Shown one piece after another: positions 30,153-42,394 of a stretch of DNA of 64,000 bases. Source of the DNA: Plotosus lineatus (Eukaryota; Chordata; Actinopteri; Siluriformes; Plotosidae). Position numbers and translations under genes: made by a program. Position 1 is the first letter of the stretch, and every line of letters starts with the position of its first letter. The stretch is from contig CM045729.1 in assembly GCA_024760905.1 (NCBI GenBank), positions 83,531,550-83,595,549 of the forward strand. Reading direction: 5' to 3'. Below the pieces are notes generated by a model. The model searched no databases and had not been told where the DNA came from. It saw only the letters and a list, made by a program, of their open reading frames with translations.

Positions 30153-30424
30153 GTCATTATCTTTGTTAAGTATTTTTTTCATGTGTTTCCATGTCATGAA
30201 AATTGCTTTTGTAATTGTGGTAACCTGTGAGTGATTTCTCTTTAGCTCTTCGACATCTATGATGCGCTGTTTGTCCGATTTGTTTGAGCACTGCCTTCTG
30301 TGTGGATATTGTGTTTTCAATCTGCTTGCCTGGTCTCCAAATAAAGTACTTTTAACCATCACTATTTTCTAATTAGATAAATAGCAGATATATAAATTGG
30401 ATTTTGATTTACATTACACTGCTC
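30144..30424. other. No gene; AATAAAG near its end
   Basis: AAATAAAGTACTTTTAACC at about 30341 followed by CATCAC could be an LTR R/U5 or gene 3' end on plus. Nothing else supports either. Confidence 0.3.
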
Positions 30425-31745
30425 CTTGAATTGCCACCTAATTGTGGTGGAGGGGTTTATGTGCCTGGGGCATTCTGACCCTGGTCGGGTCACCCAAGGC
30501 AAACAGCTCTTAGGTGAAGGTACAGAAGCATGGTTAAATAGACCCCTATGGATAAAGATAAAGGGACAGTTCGCTCGAAGCTGGGTCACCGGGGTTCCCT
30601 CCTTGAACCAGGCTTAGGAAGGGGCACAAGGGCGGGCGCCTGGTGGTTGATCTTCTGCTTATGGAGCCTGGCTGGGTTCAACCCAAAAAGGAGACATGGG
30701 TTCACCTTCCCATGCATTCACCACCTGTAAGGTGGGATATCGGAGTTGGGTGCATTGTGAGTTGGATGACAGCCAAAGGCATGAGTTCTGTTGAAGTCAT
30801 GGCTACTGACTCTAGGGACATGGAATGTCACCCTATCTTGAGAGGGGCTGGACCTTATCCCATTCTGGAGTTGCTCATGGGGAGAGGTGACAAGCCCCTT
30901 GCATTCTTGGTGCCCTGTCTCGAGTCACCACATGTTGGAGTTCTCCCTGGTTGATGAAAAGGTAGCTTCCCTCCACCTTCAAGTGTGTGGTGGTGGTGGT
31001 GGTGTGTCCCCTGACTGTTTGTGCTTATGCACCAAATAACAGTTCATTGCACCCACCATTTTTGGAGTCCTTAGTGTGTGAGTTGGAGAATGTCCCTCCT
31101 GAATTGTCAAGTGAGACTTGAACACCCATGTGGGCAATGACAGTGTAACCTAGAAGGGTGTGATTGGTAGGTACGGTCTCTCCAATCTGAGCCAGAATGG
31201 AGTACTAGAGAGAAGGATCTGACTGATGATTGAACCTCAGATTCAGGATAAACAATTTAGTTTAGTATTTAGTTTACTCTTAACAAACTATAAACTTTAC
31301 AGAATCCTGGAGGGGGCACGGGAGGTTATCCAACCTGTCCACACATGTTTTTATGGATTTAGAGAAGGCTTTCGATCATGTCCCTCAGGCTATCTTTTGT
31401 GATGCGTTCTTGAAGTACGATGTCTCGGACCCGTTGCTATGGGCCATTCAGTCTCTGTGTCACTGGAGCCAGAGCTTGGTGTGCAACAGATCAAGTTTGT
31501 TTCCTTTGTGTGTTAGAGTTCACCAAGGCTGTCTGATGTCACCGATTCTGTTCATAATTTTTGTGGATAGAATTTTTCTTCCATGGTGTTGAGGGGCCAA
31601 AGGGAACCAAAGGGTTCCGTTTTGGTGGCCAAAATGATCCTGTCTTTGATTTTTGCAGATGATGTTGTCCCGTTGACTTCATCAATCCAGGACCTCTGGG
31701 TCTCACTGGAGCGATTACCATCATTTATTCATCATTTATAACTAC
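30425..31745 (+). pseudogene. I/Nimb-like LINE with internal deletion
   Basis: The leader and endonuclease start (LGTWNVTL, ERGWTLS-like EGLDLIPF, GVAHG-like box, VDEKVASLHLQV, about 30810-30985) are followed by stops. The RT part (from about 31345) reads FMDLEKAFDHVP (catalytic Asp), VHQGCLMSPILFIIFVDRI, then SLIFADDVVPL (YADD-type box, about 31650). The expected stretch between endonuclease and RT fingers is missing. The wording matches a LINE group widespread in fish, assigned to the I/Nimb lineage from memory. Dead copy. Confidence 0.65.
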
Positions 31746-32118
31746 TACTTCTTTGCAATCTCTGTAATGTCTCCATACACACTGAATGAGATCCACTACG
31801 TATAGAAATGAAGACGAGTGTTTTTTAAACAATGGAATATATAACAGATATGTGAACGCGACAATAACGACAGTTCAAAAAAAAAAAAAACTACATTGAA
31901 ATGGTTAAAGAATCCTGACTGAAGGAGTTCAACTTCTAGATTATGCCTAGATGAAGCCTTGATCTTGGTCTTTGAACTGGAAAATTCACTCACTTCTTCT
32001 GCTTAATCTGGGGTCAGGTCACAGAGGCAGGACCTCCTCCACTTGGAGCAGGACACCATTCCAGACCCGGCGGCGCATTTATTTTGGAAAATAAATTGTA
32101 AAATAATAATAATAATAA
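31746..32118. other. No recognisable gene
   Basis: Contains an A14 run (about 31878) and TCTGGGGTCAGGTCACAGAG near 32015, which resembles a fish LINE 3' region but is too short to assign. Confidence 0.35.
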
Positions 32119-32120
32119 TA

Positions 32121-32621
32121 CAGGGATCCCTTGCTACTTTGCGGTTCAATTCATGCGGCTTCAGTGCATCGCTTTTTTTTATTAAAAAATAAGGAAATTC
32201 AGGAAAAATAGGGGAAAAAGTTAAGGAAAATGCAGCAAAAACAAGGCCAATTATGCTAAAAAACAAACAAACAAACAAACAAACAAAAAAACAATAAACA
32301 ACCCAAAATCTCCCATCAATACTGTTGCATCTGTGCACATGTGCGTTCGTGCCCACACGCATGTATGTTTGTCATCTTCTCATGCAATATCATCTGTATG
32401 TGTGTGTATATTTATATTTTATTTACAGCTCATGTTTTTTTAATGTTTAATTGTTATTATAAGCACTTATAGCATTGAATATGTATTTATTGATATTATA
32501 TACACATATACATGTACATATACATCAGCTGGGGGTGTAGGGGGGTGATCCTACTTTGTGGATTTTGACGGTCACGTGGGGATCTCGATCCCAAATAACT
32601 GCGTAAAGTGAGGGATCCCTG
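32121..32621. mobile_element. Tigger/pogo MITE, 501 bp
   Basis: CAGGGATCCCT at the left and its exact inverse AGGGATCCCTG at the right, flanked by TA (32119-32120, 32622-32623). Sub-terminal TACTTTGCGG and CGTAAAGTG extend the inverted repeat imperfectly. There is no coding capacity. It depends on a pogo-type transposase in trans. Confidence 0.82.
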
Positions 32622-32642
32622 TAATAATAATCTTATACAGTA

Positions 32643-33245
32643 GGCACTTGACTATTCGCGGTTTTGCACTCGTGCCGCTGCATATTCACGGCAATAGTAA
32701 CTGTCATGTGATTCCAATTCAGCCAATGGTTGTTCTCCCTCCTGTTAATTGGTTGAGATGATGCTTATGCCTCTTTTTTCTCATTCGCGCACAAGTTGTC
32801 AATGTGCATTTTTTAGTGTGTTTTAATTACCAGTTAAGCTCTGTGATGCCACTCAAACGCTATGCGCCTTCTCTGGATAAGCGCGAGGAAAAGGTAAAAA
32901 TGTGGCACTGGTGCTCCTGTGCTGGAGCAGTGAATGCAGAAGTGGTGGATATGTCATAAAACAATGGCTATAAATTTGGCACATGCTGTGAGGGCCTGCG
33001 ACACAGTGTGCATACATCAAGTCACACTAGGAAGAGTAAATGAGGAATGAGAAGGAGATAAGAGCCAAAAATGAGGATGGTCAAACTGCTGGATCCAGGC
33101 GTGGTATGAAAAGGCTTTGTTGGTTTGAATTTTATTTTCATTTGTTTGCTCCCTTTTTTCTTGTCTGTTTTTGACCAGGCAGCCAGTACAGCTTGGGTTC
33201 TTTCACTCCATGCTTCCCCCTCCATGCCCTTCAGTAGCATTCTTT
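32643..33245 (+). repeat. Tigger-like element with HTH start remnant
   Basis: CAGTAGGCACTTGACTATTCGC opens it (TA before). At 32845 MPLKRYAPSLDKREEKVK resembles the start of a Tigger transposase ahead of its CENP-B-like helix-turn-helix. The frame then breaks. The right boundary is uncertain. Confidence 0.55.
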
Positions 33246-33281
33246 AAGGAGCTTGTGGGACAATATGGTGATGATGATCTA

Positions 33282-34833
33282 CTAGTCCTCAAAAAATTAG
33301 CATATTGTAATAAAGTTCATTATTTTCTGTAATGTACTGATAAAAATTAAACTTTCATATATTTTAGATTCATTGCATACCAACTGAAACATTTCAGGTC
33401 TTTTATTGTTTTAATACTGATGATTTTGGCATACAGCTCATGAAAACCCAAAATTCCTATCTCAAAAAATTAGCATATCATGTTCAGGTAGTCTAAACGA
33501 GCTATTAACCTAATCATCTCAATCAACCAATTAACTCTAAACACCTGCAAAAGATTCCTGAGGCTTTTAAAAACTCCCAGCCTGGTTCATTACTCAAAAC
33601 CGCAATCATGGGTAAGACTGCCGACCTGACTGCTGTCCAGAAGGACATCATTGACACCCTCAAGCAAGAGGGTAAGACACAGAAAGAAATCTCTGAGCGA
33701 ATAGGCTGTTCCCAGAGTGCTCTATCAAGGCACCTCGGTGGGATGTCTGTTGGAAGGAAAACATGTGGCAGAAAACGCAGAAACCAGAAGAGGTGACCGG
33801 ACCCTGAGGAAGATTGTGGAGAGGGGCCAATTCCAGACCTTGGGGGACCTGTGGAAGCAGTGGACTGGGCTACAGGTGCCGCATTCCCCAGGTCAAGCCA
33901 CTTTTGACTCAGAAACAGCGGCAGAAGCGCGTGACCTGGGCTACAGAAAAGCAGCACTGGACTGTTGCTCAGTGGTCCAAAGTACTTTTTTCGGATGAAA
34001 GCAAATTTTTCATGTCATTCAGAAATCAAGGTGCCAGTGTCTGGAGGAAGACTGGAGAGAAGGAAATGCCAAAATGCCTGAAGTCCAGTGTCAAGTACCC
34101 ACAGTCAGTGATGGTCTGGGGTGCCATGTCAGCTGCTGGTGTTGGTCCACTGTGTTTTATCAAGGGCAGGGTCAACGCAGCTCACCATCAGGAGATTTTG
34201 GAGCACTTCATGCTTCCATCTGCTGAAAAGCTTTATGGAGATGAAGATTTTCAGTTTTCAGCACGACCTGGCACCTGCTCACAGTGCCAAAACCACTGCT
34301 AAATGGTTTACTGACCATGGTATTACTGTGCTCAATTGGCCTGCCAACTCTCCTGACCTGAAGCCCATAGAGAATCTGTGGGATATTGTGAAGAGAAAGT
34401 TGAGAGACACCAGACCCAACACTGTTGATGAGCTTCTGGCTGCTATCAAAGAATCCTGGGCCTCCATAACACCTCAGCAGTGCCACAGGCTGATTGCCTC
34501 CATGCCACACCGCATTGAAGCAGTCATTTCTGCAAAAGGATTCCAGACCAAGTTTTGAGTGCATAACTGAACATAATTATTTGAAGGTTGACCTTTTTTT
34601 GTATTAAAAACACTTTTTTATTGGTCGTATGAAATATGCTAATTTTTTGAGATAGAGATTTTTGGTTTTTCTTTACTTTTTTGCCAGAATTATCAATATT
34701 AAAACAATAAAAGATTTGAACTACTTCAGTTGTGTGTAAAGAATCTAAAATATATGAAAGTCTAATGTTTATTAGTACATTACAGAAAATAATGAACTTT
34801 ATCACAATATTCTAATTTTTTGAGAAGGACCAG
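33282..34833 (+). mobile_element. Tc1-like transposon, copy 1 of a pair
   Basis: TA-flanked, with termini CTAGTCCTCAAAAAATTAGC and inverse AATTTTTTGAGAAGGACCAG. It has long inverted repeats of about 200 bp containing an inner copy of the CTCAAAAAATTAGCATAT motif, an IR/DR layout. The transposase is on plus. Closely related to 36193-37754. Confidence 0.9.
33608..34558 (+). pseudogene. Tc1 transposase with lesions shared by its sister copy
   Basis: MGKTADLTAVQKDIIDTLKQ starts the N-terminal HTH (EISERIGCSQSALSRHL), followed by the basic hook CGRKR. A stop arises near 33795. At QWT|GYRCRIP a segment of about 20 codons found in intact Tc1 proteins is missing and the frame shifts. Then come VTWATEKQHW, VLFSDESKF (first Asp, about 33994) and VMVWGAMSAAG. 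A one-base insertion in TTTTCAG at about 34255 shifts the frame before QHDLAPAHSAK and PDLKPIENLW (Asp-34-Glu). The end ISAKGFQTKF is intact. It cannot make transposase. Confidence 0.88.
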
Positions 34834-34849
34834 TATATATATATATATA

Positions 34850-35410
34850 TGTATCAGTGTTCCAGCTAGGATTTCACATGGGCATGGTAAATATTTCAAA
34901 ATGAGGGCACAATGCGCGGAAGCATAGTATTGAGGGCACAGTTTTTGTAACAATGACACAACAAGCTTAATTAATTGTTTCACAAAAATGTTATTAAAAA
35001 ACAAGCCACTAATATTTGGTAAGTGTTAAACTGTTGAATGTAACATATTGTTGACTTTTGCAATAAATCTACTAAAGTTGTCTTTCATCTTCATTTACAA
35101 CAGTCTTCTGTTTTTTTGACTTAACCAGTTTTGGGCTATTGAGGAAATCAACTTCAGAAACAGCTCTTTGTTGCAATTTAGTTTAATTTTTAAAAACGTT
35201 TGCAGAGTTTTGTCAGTGATTCTGTTTCTGTGGTCCGTTTTAATTAATTTCAGCTGTGAAAATGCCTGCTCAACAGCTGCTGTGCTCAAAGGTCGCACTG
35301 GTGTTGTTGGCAGCAGTTTAGTAAGCAAGGGAAACTGGCAACCAAGGCCAAGGTGTTCACTACCCTGGCCATGCAATAGCAGGTATACCTTTTGTAGAGA
35401 TTTTTCAGCA
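34850..35410 (-). pseudogene. hAT transposase C-terminal fragment
   Basis: On minus, PLSTAAVEQAFSQLKLIKTD and NRITDKTLQTFLKIKL (35290-35160) match the hAT dimerisation domain (V-E-x-x-F-S...N-R-x-T/L). CAGTGTTCCAGCTAGGATTT at 34856 is a TIR-like end, also seen diverged near 40750. The rest of the protein is absent. Confidence 0.65.
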
Positions 35411-36192
35411 TATATTCAGCACTTTTTTTTTTATACGAAATTTAAAGGTCAAAATCGCTGGTGTGTTTTATATATGAGGTTTAAAAATATATATTTTCTA
35501 AATGTTCGGCATAGAATGTTCAGCAACCAACGTTAATAATGAAAGTTTAACTGTAGATGTCTAATGTTCGTAGTTTAATAATAGTGCGCTAGAATCTACA
35601 TACCTATTTGTGAGAAAGGAAAGCATTGTTGCTGTGCCTTTAGCCGGCTTGCTTAGCTCTTGTAATTTTCGTTTTCTAAATATAATTTAGTATAATATAA
35701 TTTAATATAATCTAATATAATTTAAATATCACAGCACAAAATTAAAAAAAAAAAAGTTTTTACTTAATTACTACATTTTACTACATTAATATTGTATTCA
35801 TGAGTAAATCCAGCCAGACACTAGTACGCATTCATGGTACGCCACAGTACGCCAAAGTGAGTACCTTTGCGAGAATTGTGAGCGCCATCACGGGAACAAT
35901 GCAAAAACTATGAGTGAGATGAGTGCCACTGAGGGGCATTGCCGACCCAAAAAATGAAACATGTTCATTAATTTTGTCAAGCACTCTTTTGCATACCTTT
36001 CCGCGAACTGTGAGGAAACTGTGAGGAAACAGTGAGGGCACGTGTAAATGCCCACCATGTCACGCACGTTATATGGTAATCAATGAACAGTATTCCGCAA
36101 CACCACGCACAAATGGTTAACCATTCAGCAATGTCCACAATGACTTGCCCTGTATCTAAAAGTGAAGAGTGTTCAGTTGAATGACATTTATA

Positions 36193-37754
36193 CTAGTCCT
36201 TCTCAAAAAAATTAGCATATTGTCATAAAGTTCATTATTTTCTGTAATGTACTGATAAAAATTAAACTTTCATATATTTTAGATTCATTGCACACCAACT
36301 GAAATATTTCAGGTCTTTTATTGTTTTAATACTGATGATTTTTGGCATACAGCTCATGAAAACCCAAAATTCCTATCTCAAAAAATTAGCATATCATGTT
36401 CAGGTAGTCTAAACGAGCTTTAACCTAATCATCTGAATCAACCAATTAACTCTAAACACCTGCAAAAGATTCCTGAGGCTTTTAAAAACTCCCAGCCTGG
36501 TTCATTACCCAAAACCGCAATCATGGGTAAGACTGCCGACCTGACTGCTGTCCAGAAGGCCATCATTGACACCCTCAAGCAAGAGGGTAAGACACAGAAA
36601 GAAATCTCTGAGCGAATAGGCTGTTCCCAGAGTGCTGTATCAAGGTACCTCAGTGGGACGTCTGTGGGAAGGAAAAAGTGTGGCAGAAAACGCTGCACAT
36701 CCAGAAGAGGCGACCGGACCCTGAGGAAGATTGTAGAGAAGGGCCGATTCCAGACCTTGGGGGACCTGTGGAAGCAGTGGACTGGGCTACAGGTGCCGCA
36801 TTCCCCAGGTCAAGCCACTTTTGAACCAGAAACAGTGGCAGAAGAGCCTGATCTGGGCCACAGAGAGGCAGCACTGGACTGTTGCTCAGTGGTCCAAAGT
36901 AATTTTTTCGGATGAAAGCAAATTTTGCATGTCATTCGGAAATCAAGGTGCCAGAGTCTGGAGGAAGACTGGGGAGAAGGAAATGCCACAATGCCTGAAG
37001 TCCAGTGTCAAGTACCCACAGTCAGTGATGGTCTGGGGTGCCATGTCAGCTGCTGGTGTTGGTCCACTGTGTTTTATCAAGAGCAGGGTCAATGCAGCTA
37101 GCTATCAGGAGATTTTGGAGCACTTCATGCTTCCATCTGCTGAAAAGCTTTATGGAGATGAAGATTTTCAGTTTTCAGCACGACCTGGCACCAGCTCACA
37201 GTGCCAAAACCACTGCTAAATGGTTTACTGACCATGTTATTACTGTGCTCAATTGGCCTGCCAACTCTCCTGACCTGAAGCCCATAGAGAATCTGTGGGA
37301 TATTGTGAAGAGAAAGTTGAGAGACACCAGACCCAACACTGTGGATGAGCTTAAGGCCGCTATCGAAGCATCCTGGGCCTCCATAACACCTCAGCAGTGC
37401 CACAGGCTGATTGCCTCCATGCCACGCCGCATTGAAGCAGTCATTTATGCAAAAGGATTCCCGACCAAGTATTGAGTGCATAACTGAACATAATTATTTG
37501 AAGGTTGACTTTTTTTTGTATTAAAAACACTTTTTTTTTTCTTGGTCGGATGAAATATGGTAATTTTTTGAAATAGGAATTTTGGGTTTTCATGAGCTGT
37601 ATGCCAAAATCATCAGTATTAAAACAATAAAAGGCCTGAAATATTTCAGTTGGGGTGCAATGAATCTAAAATATATGAAAGTTTAATTTTTATCAGTACA
37701 TTACAGAAAATAATGAACTTTATGACAATATGCTAATTTTTTGAGAAGGACTAG
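36193..37754 (+). mobile_element. Tc1-like transposon, copy 2 of a pair
   Basis: TA at 36191-36192 and 37755-37756. Termini CTAGTCCTTCTCAAAAAAAT-type and inverse TTTTTTGAGAAGGACTAG are complementary, with long inverted repeats like copy 1. Length is 1562 bp. Confidence 0.92.
36523..37475 (+). pseudogene. Tc1 transposase (copy 2), same lesions as copy 1
   Basis: The N-terminal frame is longer here: MGKTADLTAVQKAIIDTLKQ, HTH EISERIGCSQSAVSRYL, CGRKRCTSRRGDRTLRKIV, to QWT. There the same deletion joins to GLQVPHSPG instead of the proper GYRCRIP frame. ERQHWTVAQW, VIFSDESKF and GDEDFQF follow in a second frame. The same extra T shifts into QHDLAPAHSAK and PDLKPIENLW in a third. Apart from the internal deletion and shift, the DDE residues are present. 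The shared breaks indicate descent from one defective parent moved by transposase supplied in trans. Confidence 0.9.
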
Positions 37755-38455
37755 TATATTCAGAATGCCATGCAACTGAACGCCCTTACCTTTAAGATAC
37801 TTGGCAAGTCTGCTTACATATCGTATCAATGTCATAATGCAGCAACACCTGCAAGAAAGACACTTTGTTGATCTAATGCCATTTTCTTGGCATCTCTAGA
37901 GTTCATCATCTTGACGACTACAAGAATGAATGGTGGATGAATCCAGCTACCCGATATGCATTTGTGAGGTGTGACAAGGTGTGTCATAAACGGAAGTGCG
38001 GTCACCTTTTTAGCGTGATGTGGAGCAAACTTGTCTGGCCATTGAGTGACGTTGAGGAACTTGGAGCACCCCAGCACAAACAATTCGCAAAAATACCACA
38101 ATGGTGAGGAATCGAGTGGAACGTCGTGGAAAATCCTCAATGGTACGAATGAGCAAGCTATGAACAAAGCTTATTCCTTTCTGGCATGAACTGTTTGACT
38201 GACAGGTGAAATAAACACAAAATCATTCCGCCATGGTACGCATGAATGAGTGCCAATGAGGATTACCCCCACGAATAAAGGGACCTACTGTATTTAAAAT
38301 CCAAGTAAATCATTCTCAATATTAGTTTAATTTCTAGCATATTTTGGTTTTTATGAGTTTTATCTCCTAGTACAATAAGCGAAGCGAAAATCTATATTAT
38401 CTCCTGGTGCGCATTGCCTGTAGAAGGATTAAGTACCAAACCACAACTGCTCAAC

Positions 38456-38457
<2 letters not shown>

Positions 38458-38506
<49 letters not shown>
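38458..38506. repeat. (GT)n microsatellite
   Basis: About 24 GT units. Confidence 0.95.
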
Positions 38507-38508
<2 letters not shown>

Positions 38509-38712
38509 CACTTTCGATCTGTTAAGTGCAGAGGAATTACAAGATAACAGATTACAGGATAAACAAGATGACAGACAAACTTAAAACTCATGTGAAATCA
38601 AGATCAGCGATTCATACTTATATTGAAATGAGAAGTTGATTGTTTACCCATCAGTGATTTTCAATTCATTATTTTTTTAATGAACTGTTGCTGTTAATCC
38701 TTTCGATTAGCT

Positions 38713-39190
38713 GTTACGTTACACTGAGCCCTGCGATGGCCTGGTGAGCTGTCCAGGGTGTACTCTGCCCATCGGATGAGATGGGCACCAGTGTCCCAAT
38801 GCCCCTAACTAGGATCAAGCGGTTTACACTGAATGAATAATATATTTCAGACAAAGCCAAAAATAAAAAAAAAAGGATTTTTAAGGTTGTGATTCTTTTC
38901 AGGGGCAACACTGGTTTAACAGGTAGCATGTCCAACTCAGGGCAAAAATGTCCTGGGCTTGTGGGTACTTTGGTTGTCTTTCACAGTTCAAAGACATCCA
39001 CATTATCCTAATTTTCTATTCTAAATTGCCCCTAGGTCTGAGAGTGAATGGTGTTGTATTCACCGTGATGGTCTGATGAGCTGTTCAGAGTGCATTACAC
39101 CTTCTCCCCAGTGTGGGCTGAGACAGGCTTCAGCCGTCCCATGACCCTATTAAGATTAAGTGGTTCAGCAAATGTGAGTGATTATTTTCT
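38713..39190. repeat. Two SINE-like fragments in opposite directions
   Basis: 38713-38835 (minus) and 38897-39190 (plus) carry the common fish SINE body (AGCTGTCCAGGGTGTACTC and CTAAATTGCCCCTAGGTCTG), ending in GGATTAAGYGGTT-type sequence. No clear promoter boxes. Confidence 0.55.
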
Positions 39191-39540
39191 ACATGCACAG
39201 TATATAAACTTAGCATTTTTCTTTCTTTTTATATCCCAAGTGTGCCATACAAACCACTCATTTGTATTTGTAAAACATTATTCAAATAAGGTTCACTCAT
39301 AAGTAATTAGTTGTGTGATCACCTTCAGATTCACCACGGATGCTAAAATCGTTACTTCATCACTCGCATGCAGAGAAAATTAGCAAATACCTAATGATGT
39401 TTGCTTATCAAATTGTTTAAGGGTACATGAAGGCAAAAGCAATCAGTACAATAAGAATGTGAACTAAAATAACGTTACATCTCTTTTACAGAAAATCAGA
39501 AAGTACAGTTCAATCATTTTAAAAGAAATAATAGTCACAT

Positions 39541-41072
<1,532 letters not shown>

Positions 41073-41087
41073 ATGTATTGGCAAAAA

Positions 41088-41445
41088 GGGGCAGTGGTGG
41101 TCTAGTGGTAAAAGGTGCTGGATCACTGATCCTAAGGTTGGGAGTTCGAGTCCCCCTCTGCACAAGGTTGTCAATGACCCCCCAAACCCAGTGCAGCTAA
41201 CTGGGTTATCAAAGGCGGGCCATGCCTCTCACTGTCTATGGTGTGAGGTTCATGTAAAAGAACCATTGCTGACTTTCGTAGAGAGAGTAGTTGCAAAGCA
41301 GTCAGCATGTTTCTGTCCCTTGCTGAAGGGTTGTGTCAGGAAAGACATCCGACGTAAAAATCTATGCCAAATCAAACACGCAAATTATTCGCTGTGGCGA
41401 CCCCTGATCAAGGGAAAAAGACGAAAGGAAATCTCTATCTCATCA
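41088..41445 (+). mobile_element. Full-length SINE with RTE-derived parts
   Basis: A perfect 15-bp TSD ATGTATTGGCAAAAA (41073-41087, 41446-41460) bounds it. A box TGGTCTAGTGG at 41098-41108, B box AGTTCGAGTCC at 41143-41153. The body has CAGTGCAGCTAACTGGGTTA and the GGTTCATGTAAAAGAACCAT hairpin. 41333-41371 matches the RTE 5' region (AGGAAAGACATCCGACGTAA) and 41387-41416 matches the RTE 3' end (ATTCGCTGTGGCGACCCCTG). Confidence 0.88.
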
Positions 41446-41460
41446 ATGTATTGGCAAAAA

Positions 41461-42182
41461 ATAAACAGATACACCAGAGCCTGAAATTTTGTAATTGGAA
41501 TAAAATTTTTCTTAGAAACTCACACGCTACTGTTGTTAGACTATTTACTGAAGAATCGTTGCAAAGAAACAGTTCCTTTTGATTTGACCAACTGCGCATG
41601 GATGCTTAGTTAAGAAAAAAATACTAATGAACTAAATTCCTCTGACTAAACATTCCTAGTTGCCGACTTCATGGAAAATAATGGCATAAAAATAAAGTAA
41701 TAATAACATTAAAATAGTAAATAAATAACACAGTTGTATGGTGCATGAAAAAGGCATGCTGATTTTGCGAAAGCAATCAAGCTCGAACACTGTCTGGTAT
41801 GATATAAAAAGTAAGTCGAAGTTTTCAAAATAGTTTATCTGTGTGGATTCCCTGAGGGTACTCTGGTTTCTTACCACAGTCCAAAAATATGTGTGGCTAA
41901 CTGGCAGTTCCAATTTTCACCAAGGTGTAAAAGAGTGTGAAAAAAGATAGCCAGCTGTGCTTGTTTCATCACCAGTTATTTTTTTTTACTAAGCATCTTG
42001 CCACCTGCTCCGCCACACAGCCAGCTGTGATCAACCACTAAAATTTTATGTGTGGGAGGGTTGCATTGGTGTGTGTGTGTGTGCGTGTGTGTTTTAAAGT
42101 ATTTTTATTTATTTTTCCACATTTTCTCCCTAATTTAGTTATATCCAATTCCTGCCCATCAGGTACTGCTTTCCCTATAATA
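41461..42182. other. No recognisable gene; fish repeat piece before hAT
   Basis: Contains short (GT)n near 42070. The segment 42095-42182 continues beyond the hAT at 46352 as one dispersed repeat (CCAATTCCTGCCCATCAGGT...ACCAACCAGGGGGTGTGTG). Confidence 0.45.
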
Positions 42183-42394
42183 CAGAGGTGGGCAACCTAC
42201 AGTCTTTTTAATCAGGTCCACCAAAGATTGGTTGGTACAGAATTCATGTTTGATGTGAATGATTGATCGATTGCATTCATTTGACTTGTAATGACAACAT
42301 TTCAACAGCAGTGGCACATTAAGTGCGGTCGGTTGACTTTGCAGAGTTCAAGCTACTTCCAGTTATCAGTCTGCTACTGCACAGAGCTCAAGCT

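Larger units (their letters stand above)
35411..38292. repeat. Tigger-like sequences interrupted by Tc1 copy 2
   Basis: The right end ACCTACTGTA at about 38283-38292 and the ACGCATGAATGAGTGCC / GTACGCCACAGTACGCC words on both sides (35830-35860, 38238-38260) indicate one older Tigger-like element (about 35760-38290) into which Tc1 copy 2 inserted at TA. No transposase frame remains. 35411-35760 has no recognisable gene. Confidence 0.5.

Noticed and set aside
30426..30954. Short plus frames near 30.5-30.9 kb as separate genes
   Set aside because: They are pieces of the I/Nimb-like LINE leader and endonuclease in shifting frames.
41088..41160. tRNA gene call from A and B boxes (also 21790-21853, 50890-50956, 59198-59270)
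   Set aside because: The boxes belong to SINE heads bounded by target-site duplications; no cloverleaf with a plausible anticodon arm was found by eye.
42048..42266. 72-codon plus frame with VCVCVRVC
   Set aside because: Starts in a GT-rich tract and ends across the hAT boundary.
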